Source of the DNA: Psychromonas marina
Lineage (GTDB): Bacteria > Pseudomonadota > Gammaproteobacteria > Enterobacterales > Psychromonadaceae
Length of the DNA stretch: 64,000 nucleotides
Reading direction: 5' to 3'
NCBI RefSeq assembly: GCF_030161115.1
Contig: NZ_BSPQ01000004.1
Span: forward strand, 175,140-239,139
The notes beneath the pieces were generated by a model. It was given only the letters and a program-made list of their open reading frames with translations, did no database searches and was not told the origin of the DNA. Below are positions 48,646 to 59,929 of the stretch, one piece after another; within the stretch, counting starts at the first letter, position 1, and the number at the start of each line of letters is the position of its first letter. Made by a program: the position numbers and the translations under genes.

Positions 48646-50505
48646 TTAAACCTTGAATTCGCTGACTGCAGAAATCAGTTTATTCGCCTGAGCCTCAAGT
48701 TCGACGCTCATATGATCGTTTTTCTGCGATCGCAGCCCTGAGTTTTCAGCTACATCTCTAATTGAAACTACATGACGGTTTACCTCTGATGCAACGGCAC
48801 TTTGCTGTTGTATTGCTGTCGCAATCGCAGTATTCATATCCATAATAGAGACAATATCTTGATTAATTTTCGCTAGCATCTGTCCTGCTTGGTTAGCTTG
48901 AGTAACGCTCTGTTCGCCTTCTATACGACAATTGCTCATTAAAGAAACAATGCTGTTGGTTCGCCCCTGTAATGAATTAATAATATTTTCAATCTCTTTT
49001 GTCGACTCTTGGGTGCGACTTGCAAGTGTACGTACTTCATCGGCAACAACGGCAAAGCCTCGACCTTGTTCACCTGCTCTTGCTGCTTCAATTGCTGCAT
49101 TCAGTGCGAGTAAGTTAGTTTGTTCAGCAATCGCTCGAATAACATCTAATACAGTGCCGATCGTTTTACTGTCTTCAGACAAAAGGTTAATCACGTCCTC
49201 TGACTCAATAAGTTTGTCGGATAACGTATTTATTTGTTGAATGGTCGCATCAACGTCATGTTTACCGGCGATTGCATTTTGATTGGTCTGCTCTGTTTTA
49301 TCTGCTGCATCATTAGTATTGCTGGCTATCTCCTCTATCGTTGCCACCATCTCTGTTACGGCTGTCGCGACCATATCTGTTTTTTGGATTTGTGATTGTG
49401 CGTCTGAGTTAGCATGATGAATGTTTGTGGTTAAGTTAGTCACTGTATCTGTGACATTATTTGCAGATTGCTGGGTGGAGATAATCAACGCTTGGAAATT
49501 ACTAATCATCGTATTAAATGCATCAGCCATCTCTGCTAACTCATCGCTGTTTTTAGTTTGAACAACGATGCTCAAGTCATTCGTTTCTGCAATCTGTATA
49601 ATCGATTTTTTAATAAATGAGATACCCTTCATGATACTCCGACTCACTGCGGAGCCTATGATAATCGATAAGATTAATGCAATAGCAAAAAGCAGATAGG
49701 TGATATTACTAATTGACTCAATATAGTTATTGATAGCACTATTGGTGTTACTGACGACGATATTTTGTTGTTTGATAACCTGTGTTGAGCTCTCTAATAA
49801 TGCGTTACGTAAACCGCTTTGTTCATCATAACCAAACACCTTTTGTTCTGCAGTGAGCGCAAGAAATGCTTGCTTATATTTCGGTAGTGAGAAATTTACC
49901 GCTGCTTGTTTGCTGATAGAAAGACTGCTGCTATCGACCCCTTTAATTAATTCATCATAAATGCGCTCAAATTTTCTAATATGTTTGCGATCAGAATCCA
50001 TTAAAAAATCTTTTTCATAACGGCGAAGTTGCAGTGTTAAGCTGAGCATCTCAAAGTCTGATTTTCCAATGGAACGTTCTACCTGTTGAACTGCTTTTGT
50101 CAGTACACCGTATAAGCCATCTTTTGTCGTTAGACCAATACGTTTTTGAGAGGCGACTAACGTATTAAAATTGTGACGATAACTTTCTAATACAGAAGAG
50201 AGGTTGGAGACTTCATCGCTAGGAAAACCCATCTCAAGTAAATTACTTTTAACCATCATTAACTGTTTTTCAAGTTCGTTGTATTGCTTATTAAACGCTT
50301 CAACCTGAACGATTTTTTTGTGTGCAATAAACTCTTTTTCATCAATTCTAAGCTGTAAAATGATGGCTTCAATGGTGCCAATATTCTGTGCGAGTGCGAT
50401 ATCTTTTTTCAGTGATGAAAATGAAAAGTTTAACAGTAGTAGCATCGCGATCATGCTTACAATAGAGATGATCGTATTGGCTATTAATTTGTGTTTAATC
50501 AGCAT
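48646..50505 (-). CDS. Methyl-accepting chemotaxis protein
   Basis: 619 residues. First membrane helix at residues 10-30, then a helical periplasmic domain to about 270 (heptad-rich, with YEKDFLMDSDRKHIRKF and a second similar half; resembles the helical-bimodular type). A second membrane helix (ITYLLFAIALILSIIIGSAV) and HAMP follow. The signalling hairpin tip is EQTNLLALNAAIEAARAGEQ with VVADEVRTLASRTQ. No C-terminal CheR pentapeptide is visible. The ligand is not predictable. It is divergent from the hybrid kinase. Confidence 0.93.
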   Translation of the reverse strand: MLIKHKLIANTIISIVSMIAMLLLLNFSFSSLKKDIALAQNIGTIEAIILQLRIDEKEFIAHKKIVQVEAFNKQYNELEKQLMMVKSNLLEMGFPSDEVSNLSSVLESYRHNFNTLVASQKRIGLTTKDGLYGVLTKAVQQVERSIGKSDFEMLSLTLQLRRYEKDFLMDSDRKHIRKFERIYDELIKGVDSSSLSISKQAAVNFSLPKYKQAFLALTAEQKVFGYDEQSGLRNALLESSTQVIKQQNIVVSNTNSAINNYIESISNITYLLFAIALILSIIIGSAVSRSIMKGISFIKKSIIQIAETNDLSIVVQTKNSDELAEMADAFNTMISNFQALIISTQQSANNVTDTVTNLTTNIHHANSDAQSQIQKTDMVATAVTEMVATIEEIASNTNDAADKTEQTNQNAIAGKHDVDATIQQINTLSDKLIESEDVINLLSEDSKTIGTVLDVIRAIAEQTNLLALNAAIEAARAGEQGRGFAVVADEVRTLASRTQESTKEIENIINSLQGRTNSIVSLMSNCRIEGEQSVTQANQAGQMLAKINQDIVSIMDMNTAIATAIQQQSAVASEVNRHVVSIRDVAENSGLRSQKNDHMSVELEAQANKLISAVSEFKV

Positions 50506-50943
50506 CGTAATTTACCCAAATCCTTTTATATTTGATAGTTATAAGCTTTCCATTGCTCATGTGAAATATTTTTCTATCCTCAACTCTCTTAGTTAGTGCG
50601 TGTATTTACTCACTTAATAATAGCGAGTACGGTCGCTCATATTATGTTCATTCATGCTGAAGTTGCAATCAAGCTGGGGAAATGTGTGGCGGCAAACATC
50701 TTGCTTTCACTCATAAAAAAAGCAACGTTAATTTTTTTCATGATATTTATTGATAAAGTTAGTAATTCTCATTTTTTATTGCCCCATCGCTCACAACTGA
50801 ATCTGCATTTAAGCTCAAATTGCAATTACACACACTAATAACTTGAACTGCTTCAAACTATTACAGTTAAGTATGCTGATATGATTTTTTCAAAGCTTGC
50901 TTAAGATGCTTTCGCTATAATTAAGCTACTTTCTCTTTGTGGT
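50506..50943. other. Intergenic region between chemoreceptor and hybrid kinase
   Basis: 438 bases between divergent genes. An 80-codon frame beginning with GTG (50596-50838) has no ribosome binding site and no recognisable features, so I treat it as noncoding. No strong repeat or RNA fold was seen. The kinase ATG at 50944 has only a poor ribosome binding site. Confidence 0.5.
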
Positions 50944-53900
50944 ATGACCTCTTTGAAACAATTTATGTATGTAATGTTGTGGCTTATTTGTTTTTTTAGT
51001 TCTGTGTTGCAGGCAATAGAACTACCGAAGGAGTCTCTTAAGTGGGCCAATGAAAATCCTATCGCGACGGTTGCAATAGAAGACGACTTCCCCCCCTTTG
51101 ATTATGTTGATGAAAATGGGGCCCCAACGGGCATTGGTCATTTAGTTAGAAATAAGCTGTCTGCAGTTTTACCCATTAATTTGCAGGTCACCTCTAAGGG
51201 GGCATTTGCACTTCAGATGGATAAGCTGCTTGGTAAAAAAGTTGATATGATCTCAATTTGTGCCGCGACAGACGGTCGACAAGGTGACATGCTATTCAGC
51301 AATCCTTTTGTCTCGTTAACGCCCATTATTGTTACTGACAATAAAAGTAACTACCAAGCGATCAAAGATATTCCCTTCAATGCCCGTATTGCCGTACCGA
51401 TAGGTTATGCAACGATAGATGCTGCAGTACAGGTTTTTGGGAAGGGCAATATTATCGAAGTGGAAAATACTCTGATTGCTCTTGAAATGGTTAATTCAGG
51501 ACGGGCAGAAGGGGCCGTTACCTACTTAGCGGCAAAAGAGTACTTGGTTGAAAAGTATGCATTCGATAATTTGCAAGCCTTATCAATGAGTGGTGTTAAG
51601 CCAATTCCGTTGGGGTTTTGCGTTGATAAAGATAAGCCACATTTAGTTGCGTTAATAAATACAGCCATTGATGAGATCGGACGCGACTACTTTAACCACA
51701 TGCGTGCAGAATGGATGGCTTCATTAAGTAAGCCTGAGCCTCAAAAAATATACGAAAGCTTCTCGTTAGGAAAAACCATCACTTTTTCTATTCTAGCAAT
51801 TATCTTACTGGTGCTATTAATGCATCGCTGTGTTGAGTGTTTTACAAAAATATTTGAAACACTGCGCTTTAAATTTTTATACTTTAGCGTCCTTATTTTA
51901 ATCTTTGTTATTGTCTGTACAGGGTTAGAATATTACTTCGATAAATTTAAACATCGCATTGTTGAAGATCAAAAAGAGAGCTTTGAAATTTCTCAAGGAA
52001 TAATTCAAAAATCACTTGATAATTGGTATTTACCTCGACTACAAGATCTTAAAGAAACGGTCATTTCCCCCTACTTTAAAACCACTGTTGGGCAATTTAT
52101 TGATGCACATAAAAGTAATGAACAGGAACAGAAAAAACGTTTCGCGAATAAGTTGAAATTGTTTTTATTTGATCAGCCTAATCTCGTGGAAAAAAATCGT
52201 GAATATGAAATTATTTCTCCAAATGCACAGGTTTGGTTTAGCTCGAGAATACGTGCAGACAAAGAAAGTACGATAAAAAAACATTATCCAGCGCTGTTTG
52301 CTCGTGCTTTAACTGGGCAGTCGGTTTTTATTCCTGCTATTAATATCACAGGAACGGAGCTTCCTGTGGTATTTATTTTAGAGCCGATAATAGCAGATAA
52401 TGGAGATGTTATTGCTCTGCTTTCAGCAAGTTTTAACGCGACAAATAGCTTTTCTGCACTTTTTAATAATATCAGGTTAGGTGAAACAGTTGAAAGTTAT
52501 GGCGTTGATCAAGAGGGATATTTACTCTCTGAAAGTCGTTTTATCGGAGAGTTACATAAAGATGGCGCCTTACCTTTTGGGCAGTCCACAATCTTAACAA
52601 TGAGCGTTGCTGATGTAGAAAATAATCCCGTTGCTTATGATGTTAAATTTAAAAGGTCAGGAAAAAATTTAACCGGTTATTCAGATTACATGGGGTCGAC
52701 GGTTGTTGGACAATGGATCTGGCTTGATCAATTCGACTTCATGTTAGTCAGTGAAATTAATATTGAAGAGATGTATTTTGAATATAATGTGTTACGTAAT
52801 ATTTTATTTATCGCATTGGTACTCTCTGTTACGTTAATTACCATCATCTCTTTATTTATGATGATAATTGCACATCGTGCAAATCAGATAAGTCGCTCAT
52901 CGCAAGAAAAACTTGAAGAGATGGTGAGCAATAGAACCCAAGCATTAAGAATGTCTCTGAAGACCAATAGCTTAATTGTTGATAGTGTTGCTGATGGCAT
53001 ATTAGGCTTAGATGAGCAGGGACAAATTGTCTTCTTTAATCAATCAGCTGAGCGCATTCTCGGTTACAAAGAAAATAATGTCTTATTAATGCCCTATCAA
53101 GACGTATTATATCGGTGTGTTGTAAATGCCCATCATCAGCTAGAACAACAGGCTCAAATTAAGCATTGTCTTGAGACAGAAGAAAATTTACTGATTGCTC
53201 AAGGATATTTCTGTCATGCTACGGGGTCTGATGTCCCCGTTTCCTTTAGTGTTTCTCTTGTCAGTGGACAGAACTCACCATTTAAAGCGATTATTACCTT
53301 TCAAGATATATCGCAGCGATTGTTAGAGTCTGAACGAACCAAAGAGATGCTCGCTTCATTACCGGTTGTTATTTATCTGATTAACAAGAGCCAAGAGATT
53401 GTCAGTACCAATGTTGCGGGAGAGAAAATACTCGGCTACTCAAAAGAGGAGTTAATTGGTAAGCCGTTAAGTTTCTTTGTACCTGTTGAAAGAAAGGAAG
53501 AGCACAACGAGAATATGAATCGCTTTTTTATGTCCCCTAAACCTGTGCACATAGGTAGTGATGGAAGAGTGACCGTACAAAAAAAATCGGGAGAAATTAT
53601 CGAGGTTGAAGTTATCTTATCGCCGTTAAAATTGAATGGCGAAGAGATGATCATGCTTAGCGGTACGGATATCACTGAAGCTAATAGGGCAAAAAAACTA
53701 TTACTTGATGCGAAGCAATTGGCGGATGATGCGAGCCGCTCCAAATCAGACTTTTTAGCTAATATGAGTCATGAAATACGTACACCCATGAATGCAATTA
53801 TTGGCATGTCAATGCTTGCTCTACAAGGAAAACTTGCACTTAAAGAGCGTAATTATGTCAGTAAAGTACATACCGCGGCGACTAATTTGCTTGGCATTAT

Positions 53901-55947
53901 TAATGATATTTTAGATTTTTCAAAAATAGAGTCAGGTAAATTAGAATTAGATAATCAACCATTTTCAATGGCTGAGTTATTAGATAATTTCTCAACCGTC
54001 GTGGGATTAAAAACACAGCAGAAAGGCGTAGACCTACTCTTTAACATCAAATATGACGTGCCACTGTTTTTTAATGCGGATCTGCTTCGTCTGAATCAAG
54101 TATTAATTAACCTTGGTAGTAATGCGATTAAGTTTACTGACCACGGAGAAATCATTCTTAACATCTCTATTGCAGAGACTGAGGGTGATCGTATAAAACT
54201 ACTGTTTTCTGTTAAAGACAGTGGAATTGGTATTAAACCTGATCAACTGAAAACACTGTTCTTGGCATTCTCTCAAGCGGATGCTTCAACGACTCGTAAA
54301 TATGGTGGTACTGGCTTAGGGCTTTCTATTAGCAAGCGCCTTGTTACTTTGATGGAAGGGGATATTTGGGCTGAAAGTACTGACGGGCAAGGCAGTGAGT
54401 TTTTCTTTACGACTTGGTTAAGAAGAGATAATGAGGCTAAATCAAAACAAATATTGTCAATCGCATATCAACGATTAGCTGGAAAACGCCTTTTAATCGT
54501 CGATGATAGCGTAACAACACTGAACATCTTAACCGAAGTGGTGGAGGGTTTTGGCTGTGAGGTATTAAGCGCTGTTTCAGCTGAGCAGGCATTACTGCTA
54601 ACAGGTATAAAATCTCACTTTGATTTCGCTTTAATAGATTGGCACATGCATGATATGAATGGTTTACAGCTTTGTGAGCGATTACAAAAAATGCCTGACG
54701 TATCGATAGATCACTATATTTTAATCTCTGCTTATGAAAAAGAGTTGATACAAGAGAGTAGTTATCACGATCATGTCGATAGCCTATTAAGTAAACCTAT
54801 TACGCCGCAACGGTTACAGCAGGCATTACAATCCTCTTTAGGCTACCCGCCTGAATCTGATATTAGCCTTCAGAAAACGATGAATTCCCCACATCGCAAA
54901 TTAACCGGCGCTCATCTTTTATTAGTTGAAGATAATGAGCTTAATCAAGAGTTAGCGACAGTGCTTTTAGAGGCAGAAGGAGCCATTCTTAGCCATGCCG
55001 CCAACGGTGAAATTGCGGTCAATATGGTACGAAAAAACAGATATGATGGCATCTTAATGGATATTCAAATGCCTGTCATGGACGGTTACCAAGCAACTAA
55101 ATTAATTCGCGAATTTAATCCACGCATTCCGATTTTAGCGATGACGGCTGGTGCAATGGTCGGAGAGAAAGATAAAGTAGTGGCGGCTGGTATGGATGAT
55201 TACATTAGTAAACCGATTGATGTGGCAACCATGTTTTCTGTAATCACTAAATGGGTTAAGGTTAATCACGATATAGTCAAAGTAGAAAGTAAGGTTAAAG
55301 GAGCTGTGATCGCGCAGCCTGATAATTTATATAGAAGCTTTTCTTTAATTAATCAACATGCAGGGTTAGCTGTTTGTAACGAAAATGAAGCCCTATATAT
55401 TAAAATTCTGACTAAATTCGAATTATTAAATCGTAGTTTTTCTGATAACTTCAATCAATATTTGCAACAAGAGTTGTGGCAAGAGTTGACGCGTTTAGTA
55501 CACTCCTTAAAAGGAGAGGCGGGTAATATTGGCGCACAATCACTTGGGTATTTATTAAATGAACTTGAACTAGCTTGTATTCACCCTGAACACCGAGGGA
55601 ATATTCAGTTGTTATTTGATAAAGCAATGGGTGAGTTTTTTATTGTTAATACAGAAATACGGGCAATGCTTGACGTATTGGCTGAACAGTCGAAAATGGT
55701 TGTTCAAAAAACAGTGCAAAGTGAGTTGTTAACGGAATCTGAATTAATTTCTAAGTTAGATGATTTACAACATTTAATTGATGGGTTCGATACCAGTGCG
55801 CAATTGCTTGCTGTTGATTTAGTCGAAAATATTACCAACGAAGCATTTAAGGGACAGTTGCAACACCTTATCGTGCATCTTGAAAGCTTTGATTTTGATA
55901 GTGCTAATCAAATTCTTTCTCAAATTAAAACCGATTGCATAAAATAG
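50944..55947 (+). CDS. Hybrid sensor histidine kinase with periplasmic solute-binding domain, two receivers and Hpt
   Basis: 1667 residues. In order: signal/anchor (residues 1-25); SBP_bac_3-like domain (about 35-265, [20 protein letters not shown]); membrane helices at about 278-297 and 310-332; a second extracytoplasmic sensor, Cache-like (about 335-615); a membrane helix (about 618-645); PAS domains at about 675-790 and 800-915. Then HisKA with His943 (MSHEIRTP), HATPase ([12 protein letters not shown]), receiver 1 with Asp1232 (ALIDWHMHD), receiver 2 with Asp1373 ([12 protein letters not shown]) and Hpt with His1520 (HSLKGEAGN). It has BvgS/EvgS-type architecture. The output is probably the HD-GYP regulator encoded 9 bases downstream. 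Confidence 0.93.
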   Translation: MTSLKQFMYVMLWLICFFSSVLQAIELPKESLKWANENPIATVAIEDDFPPFDYVDENGAPTGIGHLVRNKLSAVLPINLQVTSKGAFALQMDKLLGKKVDMISICAATDGRQGDMLFSNPFVSLTPIIVTDNKSNYQAIKDIPFNARIAVPIGYATIDAAVQVFGKGNIIEVENTLIALEMVNSGRAEGAVTYLAAKEYLVEKYAFDNLQALSMSGVKPIPLGFCVDKDKPHLVALINTAIDEIGRDYFNHMRAEWMASLSKPEPQKIYESFSLGKTITFSILAIILLVLLMHRCVECFTKIFETLRFKFLYFSVLILIFVIVCTGLEYYFDKFKHRIVEDQKESFEISQGIIQKSLDNWYLPRLQDLKETVISPYFKTTVGQFIDAHKSNEQEQKKRFANKLKLFLFDQPNLVEKNREYEIISPNAQVWFSSRIRADKESTIKKHYPALFARALTGQSVFIPAINITGTELPVVFILEPIIADNGDVIALLSASFNATNSFSALFNNIRLGETVESYGVDQEGYLLSESRFIGELHKDGALPFGQSTILTMSVADVENNPVAYDVKFKRSGKNLTGYSDYMGSTVVGQWIWLDQFDFMLVSEINIEEMYFEYNVLRNILFIALVLSVTLITIISLFMMIIAHRANQISRSSQEKLEEMVSNRTQALRMSLKTNSLIVDSVADGILGLDEQGQIVFFNQSAERILGYKENNVLLMPYQDVLYRCVVNAHHQLEQQAQIKHCLETEENLLIAQGYFCHATGSDVPVSFSVSLVSGQNSPFKAIITFQDISQRLLESERTKEMLASLPVVIYLINKSQEIVSTNVAGEKILGYSKEELIGKPLSFFVPVERKEEHNENMNRFFMSPKPVHIGSDGRVTVQKKSGEIIEVEVILSPLKLNGEEMIMLSGTDITEANRAKKLLLDAKQLADDASRSKSDFLANMSHEIRTPMNAIIGMSMLALQGKLALKERNYVSKVHTAATNLLGIINDILDFSKIESGKLELDNQPFSMAELLDNFSTVVGLKTQQKGVDLLFNIKYDVPLFFNADLLRLNQVLINLGSNAIKFTDHGEIILNISIAETEGDRIKLLFSVKDSGIGIKPDQLKTLFLAFSQADASTTRKYGGTGLGLSISKRLVTLMEGDIWAESTDGQGSEFFFTTWLRRDNEAKSKQILSIAYQRLAGKRLLIVDDSVTTLNILTEVVEGFGCEVLSAVSAEQALLLTGIKSHFDFALIDWHMHDMNGLQLCERLQKMPDVSIDHYILISAYEKELIQESSYHDHVDSLLSKPITPQRLQQALQSSLGYPPESDISLQKTMNSPHRKLTGAHLLLVEDNELNQELATVLLEAEGAILSHAANGEIAVNMVRKNRYDGILMDIQMPVMDGYQATKLIREFNPRIPILAMTAGAMVGEKDKVVAAGMDDYISKPIDVATMFSVITKWVKVNHDIVKVESKVKGAVIAQPDNLYRSFSLINQHAGLAVCNENEALYIKILTKFELLNRSFSDNFNQYLQQELWQELTRLVHSLKGEAGNIGAQSLGYLLNELELACIHPEHRGNIQLLFDKAMGEFFIVNTEIRAMLDVLAEQSKMVVQKTVQSELLTESELISKLDDLQHLIDGFDTSAQLLAVDLVENITNEAFKGQLQHLIVHLESFDFDSANQILSQIKTDCIK

Positions 55948-55956
55948 GAGTTATGG

Positions 55957-56994
55957 ATGACTGTGGTAGAGGAAGCGAACAACAAAAAAAGTGTGCTTGT
56001 AGTAGATGATAACCCTGAAAACATTCATGTATTGAACGGTATATTGAGCCCTTATTATAAGGTTAAAGCGGCAATTAACGGTAAAATCGCCATTAAGCTC
56101 GCTTGCGAACAAGAGAAACCCGATATTATTCTGCTTGATATTATGATGGCAGACCTTGATGGTTTTGCAGTATGCCAGTATTTAAAAAAGTTACCCGATA
56201 CGGCAGAGATTCCTATTATCTTTGTAAGTGCAAAAACAGAAGTCGCAGATGAGACAAAAGGCTTTGATTTAGGCGCGGTTGATTATATTACCAAGCCGGT
56301 TAGCCCACCTATTGTGTTAGCGAGAGTCAGTGCGCATTTAAAACTTGCCGATCAAAAATTGCATTTGATGAGTTTGGTAAAGGAAAGAACCGCTGATTTA
56401 GAAAAAACACGTATCGAAATAGTTGAAAGTTTAGGTCGTGCGGCTGAATTTAAAGATAATGAAACAGGCATGCATGTTGTGCGCATGAGTTGGTATTCCT
56501 ACTACCTCGCTCAACGTTGTACTGGTAATGAAAATTGGTCAGAATTACTTCGCAATGCTGCTCGAATGCATGATATTGGTAAAATAGGTATTCCTGATGA
56601 GGTGTTATTAAAGCCTGGTAAGTTAGATGCCGATGAATGGGCCATTATGCAGAAGCATGTCGAGTATGGTGTTGAGATATTAGGGAAGCAAGAAACAGAT
56701 TTATTAGTCCTTGCAGTAGAGGTAGCAAAATATCATCATGAAAAATGGGATGGCAGTGGTTACCCGAATGGGATAAGTGGTGAAGAGATTCCATTAAGTG
56801 CGCGTATTGTTGCTATTGCAGATGTTTTTGATGCGTTAACCTCTGACCGACCTTATAAGAAAGCGTGGTCAGTGGAAAAGGCGGTAGCCTTGATTGAGTC
56901 TGAAGCGGGTAAACATTTTGACCCAGAATTAGTACCTGAATTTAAAGCGTGTTTAGCTAAAATCCTCATGATTAAAGATAAAAATACAGGTTAA
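55957..56994 (+). CDS. Response regulator with HD-GYP c-di-GMP phosphodiesterase domain
   Basis: 345 residues. Receiver domain with Asp61 (IILLDIMMADLDG) and the acidic pair in VVDDNPEN, a helical linker, then an HD-GYP domain. His205-Asp206 lie in MHDIGKIGIPD. The GYP triplet (268-270) is intact in HHEKWDGSGYPNGISG, followed by ARIVAIADVFDALTSDRPYK. All metal and substrate motifs are kept, so it should hydrolyse c-di-GMP. It is cotranscribed with the large hybrid kinase, the likely phosphodonor via its Hpt. Confidence 0.94.
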   Translation: MTVVEEANNKKSVLVVDDNPENIHVLNGILSPYYKVKAAINGKIAIKLACEQEKPDIILLDIMMADLDGFAVCQYLKKLPDTAEIPIIFVSAKTEVADETKGFDLGAVDYITKPVSPPIVLARVSAHLKLADQKLHLMSLVKERTADLEKTRIEIVESLGRAAEFKDNETGMHVVRMSWYSYYLAQRCTGNENWSELLRNAARMHDIGKIGIPDEVLLKPGKLDADEWAIMQKHVEYGVEILGKQETDLLVLAVEVAKYHHEKWDGSGYPNGISGEEIPLSARIVAIADVFDALTSDRPYKKAWSVEKAVALIESEAGKHFDPELVPEFKACLAKILMIKDKNTG

Positions 56995-57002
56995 TTTAAA
57001 TG

Positions 57003-57037
57003 TAAATATTTATTCATGTTTATTGCATAAATAGTCA
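57003..57037. promoter_or_regulatory. Tandem ARG boxes of the argC operon
   Basis: Box 1 TAAATATTTATTCA (57003-57016) and box 2 TGCATAAATAGTCA (57024-57037) match TGAATWWWWATTCA at 9 and 8 of 10 specified positions. Their cores start 21 bp apart, that is, two 18-bp boxes with a 3-bp gap, the classic ArgR layout. Confidence 0.75.
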
Positions 57038-57051
57038 AATAAAATTACAAT
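57023..57051 (+). promoter_or_regulatory. Sigma70 promoter of argCBFG
   Basis: -35 TTGCAT (57023-57028), 17-base spacer, -10 TACAAT (57046-57051). The -35 lies inside ARG box 2, so ArgR binding would block polymerase. Confidence 0.7.
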
Positions 57052-57140
57052 ATCTTTTTCTGAAGGCATTTTCATATTTACGGTATATTTCCCTAAATAG
57101 CGCCTTAAAATTTTAACTATTTCTAAACAGGACTTTATTT

Positions 57141-58151
57141 ATGTTAAAAGCGATCGTAGTCGGTGCAAGTGGTTACACGGGTGCTGAATTAGCCCACTTC
57201 CTGACGCGTCACCCAGAGATTGAACTAGCTGGATTATACGTTTCTGAAGGTAGCTTAGATAAAGGAAAAAAATTATCTGAGCTATACGGTAATTTAGTCA
57301 ATGTAGTTGACCTGCCATTACAACCTCTTGGTAATCATGACATTAAAAGTGTGTGTGAAGGAATTGATATTGTCATTTTAGCGACAGCACATGAAGTAAG
57401 TCACAATTTAGCCCCTCTATTTTTAGCGCAAGACACTGTTGTATTTGATCTTTCAGGCGCTTTCCGTGTTCAATCTGCTGGTTTCTACGATAAATTCTAT
57501 GGTTTTACTCATCAATTTCCAGAGTTATTAGATAAAGCGGTTTACGGTTTGGCTGAGTGGAATGATCAAGCGGTCAAAAATACCGATCTGATTGCAGTAC
57601 CGGGTTGTTACACAACAGCTTCTTTAACCGCATTAAAGCCGTTGGCGGAAGCAGGTTTAATTAAACAGGGCTGTAAGCCAACAATTAACGCAACGAGTGG
57701 TGTGAGCGGTGCAGGACGTAAAGCAAACGTAGCAAGTAGTTTCTGTGAAGTAAGTTTACAACCATATGGGGTATTTACACATCGTCATAAGCCTGAAATC
57801 GATCAACATTTAGGATTACCTGTTGTATTCACTCCGCATTTAGGCAGTTTTAAACGTGGTATTTTAGCGAGCATTAATGTTGTGCTTAAAGATGGCGTGA
57901 CTAGTCAGCAAGTTAATCAAGCTTACCAAGATGCTTATGCAGACAAACCTATTGTGCGTCTAATGGAAGGCACTTATCCTGCCCTTAAAAATGTGGTCGG
58001 TACGCCTTATTGTGATTTAGGTTGGGCGATTGAAGGTGAAGACTTGGTGGTATTCAGCGCTATTGATAACCTACTCAAAGGTGCTTCTTCACAGGCGATA
58101 CAATGTATTAACTTACGTTTTGGTTTTGATATCACCACTTCACTTTTATAG
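57141..58151 (+). CDS. argC: N-acetyl-gamma-glutamyl-phosphate reductase
   Basis: 336 residues. The NADP site [14 protein letters not shown] begins the protein. The catalytic cysteine lies in [28 protein letters not shown] and [10 protein letters not shown] are also conserved. Third step of arginine synthesis. First gene of the arg operon, behind two ARG boxes. Confidence 0.97.
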   Translation: MLKAIVVGASGYTGAELAHFLTRHPEIELAGLYVSEGSLDKGKKLSELYGNLVNVVDLPLQPLGNHDIKSVCEGIDIVILATAHEVSHNLAPLFLAQDTVVFDLSGAFRVQSAGFYDKFYGFTHQFPELLDKAVYGLAEWNDQAVKNTDLIAVPGCYTTASLTALKPLAEAGLIKQGCKPTINATSGVSGAGRKANVASSFCEVSLQPYGVFTHRHKPEIDQHLGLPVVFTPHLGSFKRGILASINVVLKDGVTSQQVNQAYQDAYADKPIVRLMEGTYPALKNVVGTPYCDLGWAIEGEDLVVFSAIDNLLKGASSQAIQCINLRFGFDITTSLL

Positions 58152-58177
58152 TCACTTTTATAAAGAGCCAGATTACA

Positions 58178-58951
58178 ATGAAACAACCTTTATTAATTAA
58201 ATTAGGTGGCGCGGTGCTTGAGAATGAACAAGCACTGAGTAATCTATTTACAGCATTAACAACTTATTTAGAAACAGAGCAACGACCACTGCTGTTAGTT
58301 CATGGCGGCGGTGTGATTGTTGAAGATGTGCTAAATAAGATGAACATTACAAGTGCTAAGAAAGATGGCCTGCGTATTACGCCTTTTGATCAAATTGGTT
58401 ATGTCGCAGGTGCATTAGCGGGCACATCAAACAAGTTATTGATGGCGAAAGCGTTGCAAGCAGGGCTTTCAGCCGTTGGCTTATCATTAGCGGATGGCTT
58501 TAGCTGTAAAGTAACGCAGATGGATCCGGAATTGGGTGCAGTAGGTATTAGCTCTGCGAATAACCCTGATTTGATCAACCATTTATTAGCAGGTGGCTTC
58601 TTACCTGTTATCTCATCTATTGCAATTGGTGATGATGCGCGATTGTATAATGTTAATGCAGATCAAGCTGCGATTACTATCTGTGAACTATTAAATGCGG
58701 AGTTAGTTTTCTTGTCAGATGTTGATGGTGTTTGGGATGCACAAAAACAAGTAATTCCCGAGTTAAACACCCAATTAGCTGATACACTGATCGCTCAAAA
58801 TGTGATACAAGATGGAATGGCAGTAAAAGTAAAAGCTGCACTGCAAGCCGCTGAACAACTTGGACATGTTATGTTAGCAAGTTGGAAAAACCCAGAAAAT
58901 TTAGTGTCACTACTTGCCGGTCAAGCAGTGGGTACAAAAGTAATTAAATAG
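58178..58951 (+). CDS. argB: N-acetylglutamate kinase
   Basis: 257 residues, the short enteric type. [12 protein letters not shown] at the start, [16 protein letters not shown] for the phosphate-binding loop, and [16 protein letters not shown] near the end. It lacks the N-terminal helix that makes some NAGKs arginine-sensitive, so control is expected at the acetyltransferase step. It lies 26 bases after argC and 9 before argF. Confidence 0.96.
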   Translation: MKQPLLIKLGGAVLENEQALSNLFTALTTYLETEQRPLLLVHGGGVIVEDVLNKMNITSAKKDGLRITPFDQIGYVAGALAGTSNKLLMAKALQAGLSAVGLSLADGFSCKVTQMDPELGAVGISSANNPDLINHLLAGGFLPVISSIAIGDDARLYNVNADQAAITICELLNAELVFLSDVDGVWDAQKQVIPELNTQLADTLIAQNVIQDGMAVKVKAALQAAEQLGHVMLASWKNPENLVSLLAGQAVGTKVIK

Positions 58952-58960
58952 GTAACTACC

Positions 58961-59866
58961 ATGGAAGATTTATTAACTGGTTTTGAAATGACTCAGCAAC
59001 AAGCATTAGACTTGATTGCACTGGGTAAAGACTTAAAAGCAAACCCTGCAAAATATGCGCAAGCATTAGCCGGTAAAAGTGTTGTTACACTATTTGAAAA
59101 ACAATCATTACGTACCCGTGTGACCTTTGATATTGGTGTGAATAAGTTAGGCGGTCACGCTGTTTATTTAGATCAAGCTAATGGCGCGATGGGCAGCCGT
59201 GAAGACGTGAAAGACTTTGCTGCTAATATTTCACGTTGGGCTGATTGCATTGTTGCACGTGTTTACGATCATAAAACCTTGGTTGAAATGCAGCAGTATT
59301 CTTCAGTGCCGGTTATTAACTCACTTTGTGATTTATACCATCCTTGCCAAGGTATGGCTGACTTCTTAACTATCTCACAAAACTACGATGACCTGACAAA
59401 AGTAAAATTGGCTTATGTGGGGGATGGTAATAACGTTACTCACTCGCTATTTATTGCTGGCGCTATTTTAGGGGCAACAGTAACCGCTGTATGCCCAATC
59501 GGTCATAGCCCTGATGCACAAATCATTAAACAAGCACAAGACATCGCAGAAAAAACCGGTGCAACAATTAATGTAACCAATAGCATTGAAGATATTAAAG
59601 GTTACGATGTTGTTTACGGTGATACTTGGTTATCAATGGGTGATGATACGCCACTTGAGCAGATCAAAGCTAAATTTATGCCTTACCAAATTAACCAAGC
59701 ATTGTTAGATTCAACGGGTATTAAACATATTTTACATTGCCAACCAGCACATCGTGGATTAGATATCACTTCAGAAGTAATGGATGGTCCTGCTTCATTG
59801 ATTTTTGATCAAGCAGAAAATAGAATGCATATACAAAACGCAATTATGTTGACGTTAGTAAACTAA
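58961..59866 (+). CDS. argF: Ornithine carbamoyltransferase
   Basis: 301 residues, the shorter OTC form. The carbamoyl-phosphate motif appears as SLRTR within EKQSLRTRVTF (the usual form is STRTR). HPCQGMAD, the ornithine-binding DTWLSMGDD and HCQPAHRG are intact. It makes citrulline. The sequence between the signature motifs resembles OTC rather than the acetylornithine- or succinylornithine-specific relatives. The presence of argE supports that too. Confidence 0.93.
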   Translation: MEDLLTGFEMTQQQALDLIALGKDLKANPAKYAQALAGKSVVTLFEKQSLRTRVTFDIGVNKLGGHAVYLDQANGAMGSREDVKDFAANISRWADCIVARVYDHKTLVEMQQYSSVPVINSLCDLYHPCQGMADFLTISQNYDDLTKVKLAYVGDGNNVTHSLFIAGAILGATVTAVCPIGHSPDAQIIKQAQDIAEKTGATINVTNSIEDIKGYDVVYGDTWLSMGDDTPLEQIKAKFMPYQINQALLDSTGIKHILHCQPAHRGLDITSEVMDGPASLIFDQAENRMHIQNAIMLTLVN

Positions 59867-59929
59867 TAATACCAATTACATTTATCTTGTAAGTGTGATG
59901 AGTATAAATATTGATAAAGGATAGAATCA

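Noticed and set aside
50596..50838. 80-codon plus-strand ORF between the chemoreceptor and the hybrid kinase
   Set aside because: It starts with GTG, has no ribosome binding site, shows no domain or consistent hydrophobic pattern, and its composition matches the surrounding noncoding DNA.
57034..57048. Possible HexR-like sequence upstream of argC
   Set aside because: The left half mismatches at two positions, and the region is better explained by ARG box 2 and the -10 element.
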